DNA of 64,000 nt from Niallia taxi. Lineage in GTDB: Bacteria; Bacillota; Bacilli; Bacillales; Cytobacillaceae. The stretch's first letter is position 1; every line of letters starts with the position of its first letter. The DNA lies in NCBI RefSeq assembly GCF_004005475.1, contig NZ_RZTZ01000004.1, forward strand, positions 372,001 to 436,000, read 5' to 3'. A program made the position numbers and the translations under genes. The notes under the pieces are model-generated. The model was not told where the DNA came from. It saw only the letters and a list, made by a program, of their open reading frames with translations, and ran no database searches. Below, piece after piece: positions 62,362-64,000 of the stretch.

Positions 62362-63799
62362 TTAGATACCTCTTTAGTTTTGACTTCTTTTTATCAGGTC
62401 TATCTGGACGAATTGTATATTCTTCTTGTTTGGAATCTCTAACTTCTTCTATAACAGATTTTCTAGGTTCTAGTTGTTTCTTTAAAGTTTTTCTTACTTT
62501 ATTTCGGGCAGAAACAATTTCTTTAAGATCTACGGTATAATCAGAGATTTCAGGAGAAATGGCAGTACATATGTATTTATCCTGATAAAATACTCTAATT
62601 TCTGCAATATCTCTTGGATTGTAACGAATAATCACAGTTTCACCAACGTACGCAGCTAAATTAGTATCTATATATCTCATGCCTTGAAAATGGATACCAT
62701 CAGAATGCACTTTTCTTGGTTTTGCTACGTTTAATAATAATAAATCCAAAGTTTCTAAGCTTTCTGGCATATTAGGTAGAAATCCTGAACTATTCCAAGA
62801 ATGTATTGGTTCCTTTTTTGTTGTGCCATGAATCCTATGGTGATACTTATATATAAGGAATGTTGAAAATTTTTCATCAAGTTCTTTAATTGTGAGAAGG
62901 GACTGGGTGGTTTGATTACCTAAATAACCAGGTAAATCTTGCAAAAACAATTGATTTACCGTTAGAAAAAACCTTTCAATTTTCCCTCGTCCTCTAGGAA
63001 CACCTACAGTCGAAAAGACTAAGTTAATTTTCAAATCAATTGCTACCTGTTCTAAATGTTTAGAGGTAAAATCACTTCCGTGATCTGTGTAGAATTTTTC
63101 TGGGATGCCACATATTGGCCAATCACGATTTCCTTTCTTCCATATTGCTTGGTGTAAAACTAATGATGTGTTTATTGCAGTGGGGGATTCAAAGGATAAA
63201 TAGTACCCAGCAATTGCTCGACTATAATCATCTAAGATAATTGTTAACCAAGGCCTTTCTGGTTTTCCTTTTTCATTTAACACGATAATATCTAGTAGAG
63301 TGTGATCAGCTTGCCAAATTTCATTGGGGTAGTTTGCTTCACGTCGATATATCAAATCATATTTGTTTTTATATTCTTTATTCCCTTCATAGGCTAACTT
63401 CTTAAGACTGGGTGAAAGAGATTTCGAAATGGAATAGACTTGATAATAACTAGGTTGTTTCCAATTTTTCTTTTTACATACTTCACATATTTTTCTATGG
63501 ATAGAAGAGACCGAATTCCTTCTATGATTGAATATAAGGTTCTTTATCTCTTCCAATACATTATTCTCAACTTTAAAATCTCCTGAATCAGTACGACCTT
63601 TACGAATCAGACCCCTTAGTCCAAAATGGTTATACTTGTTAATCCAATTATGAAGTGTTCGTTTGGTAATGCCAGTTTCTTCAGCAATAGCTTTCAGTGG
63701 TTTTTCTTGATTAAGATAAGGAGCAATCAACCAATATTTATCCATAGCCTTTTGTCTTTGTTCTTCTGAAAATGATGTTAGTGGGGGAAGTTCACTCAT
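62354..63799 (-). CDS. tniA: DDE transposase, TniA/Tn552 p480-like
   Basis: 481 aa, the size of Tn552 p480 (480 aa). An N-terminal HTH (about 33-60; PLKAIAEETGITKRTLHNWINKY) precedes the retroviral-integrase-fold core with catalytic Asp165 (WQADH), Asp239 (YTDHG) and Glu275 (GKIERFF); spacing Asp-x35-Glu is exact for this group. A C-terminal Mu-transposase beta-barrel and a lysine-rich tail (KKKSKLKRYL) follow. Cuts and joins transposon ends with TniB. All catalytic residues are intact. Confidence 0.92.
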   Translation of the reverse strand: MSELPPLTSFSEEQRQKAMDKYWLIAPYLNQEKPLKAIAEETGITKRTLHNWINKYNHFGLRGLIRKGRTDSGDFKVENNVLEEIKNLIFNHRRNSVSSIHRKICEVCKKKNWKQPSYYQVYSISKSLSPSLKKLAYEGNKEYKNKYDLIYRREANYPNEIWQADHTLLDIIVLNEKGKPERPWLTIILDDYSRAIAGYYLSFESPTAINTSLVLHQAIWKKGNRDWPICGIPEKFYTDHGSDFTSKHLEQVAIDLKINLVFSTVGVPRGRGKIERFFLTVNQLFLQDLPGYLGNQTTQSLLTIKELDEKFSTFLIYKYHHRIHGTTKKEPIHSWNSSGFLPNMPESLETLDLLLLNVAKPRKVHSDGIHFQGMRYIDTNLAAYVGETVIIRYNPRDIAEIRVFYQDKYICTAISPEISDYTVDLKEIVSARNKVRKTLKKQLEPRKSVIEEVRDSKQEEYTIRPDRPDKKKSKLKRYLNE

Positions 63800-63856
63800 A
63801 TAAACAACTCCTTCAGAAATGGAAGCAACTAATTACTAGTTGATCTATTCCTATTT

Positions 63857-64000
63857 TTAATCATTATTGGTTTTATTCATTTTGCGGTAAAGAGTCATTC
63901 TGGATACTCCAGCTTTATCTGCTGCCTCAGAAAGTGTTATACCTTGCTCCATTAAATAAAAAGCAAAATTTATTTTTTCATTATCAATAGGCGGCCTCCC
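63857..64000 (-). CDS. Serine resolvase, C-terminal end (partial)
   Basis: 47 codons remain, ending at the TAA whose complement is 63857-63859. The C-terminal HTH begins GRPPIDNEKINFAFYLMEQG and continues TLSEAADKAGVSRMTLYRKM, the standard small serine resolvase/invertase DNA-binding tail. In Tn552-like transposons it resolves cointegrates at an adjacent res site. The catalytic domain lies outside the window. Confidence 0.78.
   Translation of the reverse strand, partial: GRPPIDNEKINFAFYLMEQGITLSEAADKAGVSRMTLYRKMNKTNND

Larger units (their letters stand above)
61459..64000. mobile_element. Tn552-like transposon (partial, one end and the gene set visible)
   Basis: TniB-type ATPase (269 aa), DDE transposase (481 aa) and a serine resolvase, all on the minus strand. 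Sizes and order match Tn552 p271, p480 and its resolvase. The left end candidate begins TTGTAAATTTTGG near 61459; the repeated GTTATTTTTCA-like stretches around 61473-61505 may be transposase-binding sites. Cargo is not visible and the other end is outside the window. Confidence 0.75.

Noticed and set aside
47328-64000. CRISPR array or cas genes in the accessory region
   Set aside because: Repeats present are iterons or operators with 24-63 bp periods, without spacers of uniform size, and no cas-like gene is seen.

Overview
The window reads as a low-GC Bacillaceae chromosome (Bacillus/Niallia-like). Supporting signs are strong GGAGG ribosome-binding sites, frequent TTG starts, an NsrR-Hmp pair with the B. 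subtilis ligand set, a cydABDC-type cluster written cydA-cydB-cydD-cydC, CcpA-type operator sequence, and a 21-gene tRNA array whose order resembles B. subtilis trnB. The species cannot be fixed from the sequence alone.

1-6.4 kb is an intracellular pectin-oligosaccharide operon: the end of a GH105-like unsaturated rhamnogalacturonyl hydrolase, GH28 polygalacturonase, alpha/beta esterase, CE8 pectin methylesterase, a small DUF4064-like membrane protein, GH43 beta-xylosidase and a uronate-dehydrogenase-like enzyme. None of the enzymes carries a signal peptide, so they should act on imported oligomers. 6.5-16.4 kb looks like an organosulfur scavenging locus: a TauE/SafE permease, a five-gene peptide-type ABC importer, an LLM-class flavin monooxygenase, an unrecognised 114-aa protein and an M20 amidohydrolase. 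A shared ATTCCTAC motif lies at three promoters. 16.5-28.1 kb holds a MocR/EamA pair with twin operators, a YhgE/Pip protein and the cytochrome bd genes with their ABC assembly factors. 28.7-37.3 kb is a glycoside uptake locus: AraC regulator, mannose-family PTS (EIIA/B/C/D), GH78 alpha-rhamnosidase and a beta-glucoside-type EIIBCA. 37.8-45.1 kb carries a chemoreceptor, an SH3b/L,D-transpeptidase, YitT, a CBO0543-family protein, NsrR and Hmp. Three copies of a MITE-like intergenic repeat (about 300-350 bp when complete) lie at 5.2, 28.3 and 37.5 kb.

45.3-47.3 kb is the tRNA array, ending in tRNA-Arg(TCT). A tyrosine integrase follows it and opens a mobile element that runs to at least 61.4 kb. 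The element carries an FtsK/SpoIIIE-type translocase, a Replic_Relax protein, a small pilin-like membrane protein, several XRE regulators, a BRO antirepressor, two membrane-anchored nucleases, a holin-like mini-toxin, many unrecognised small proteins, phage-like genes (DUF5659, phBC6A51) and a set of 24-bp iterons. With one DNA pump and no visible type IV secretion ATPase, it resembles in layout the actinobacterial AICEs more than an ICEBs1/Tn916 ICE. This is the most interesting part of the window.

From about 61.46 kb to the end lies a Tn552-like transposon (TniB-like ATPase, DDE transposase, partial serine resolvase). It apparently inserted just downstream of an orphan promoter in the mobile element. 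The far ends of both the element and the transposon lie outside the window.
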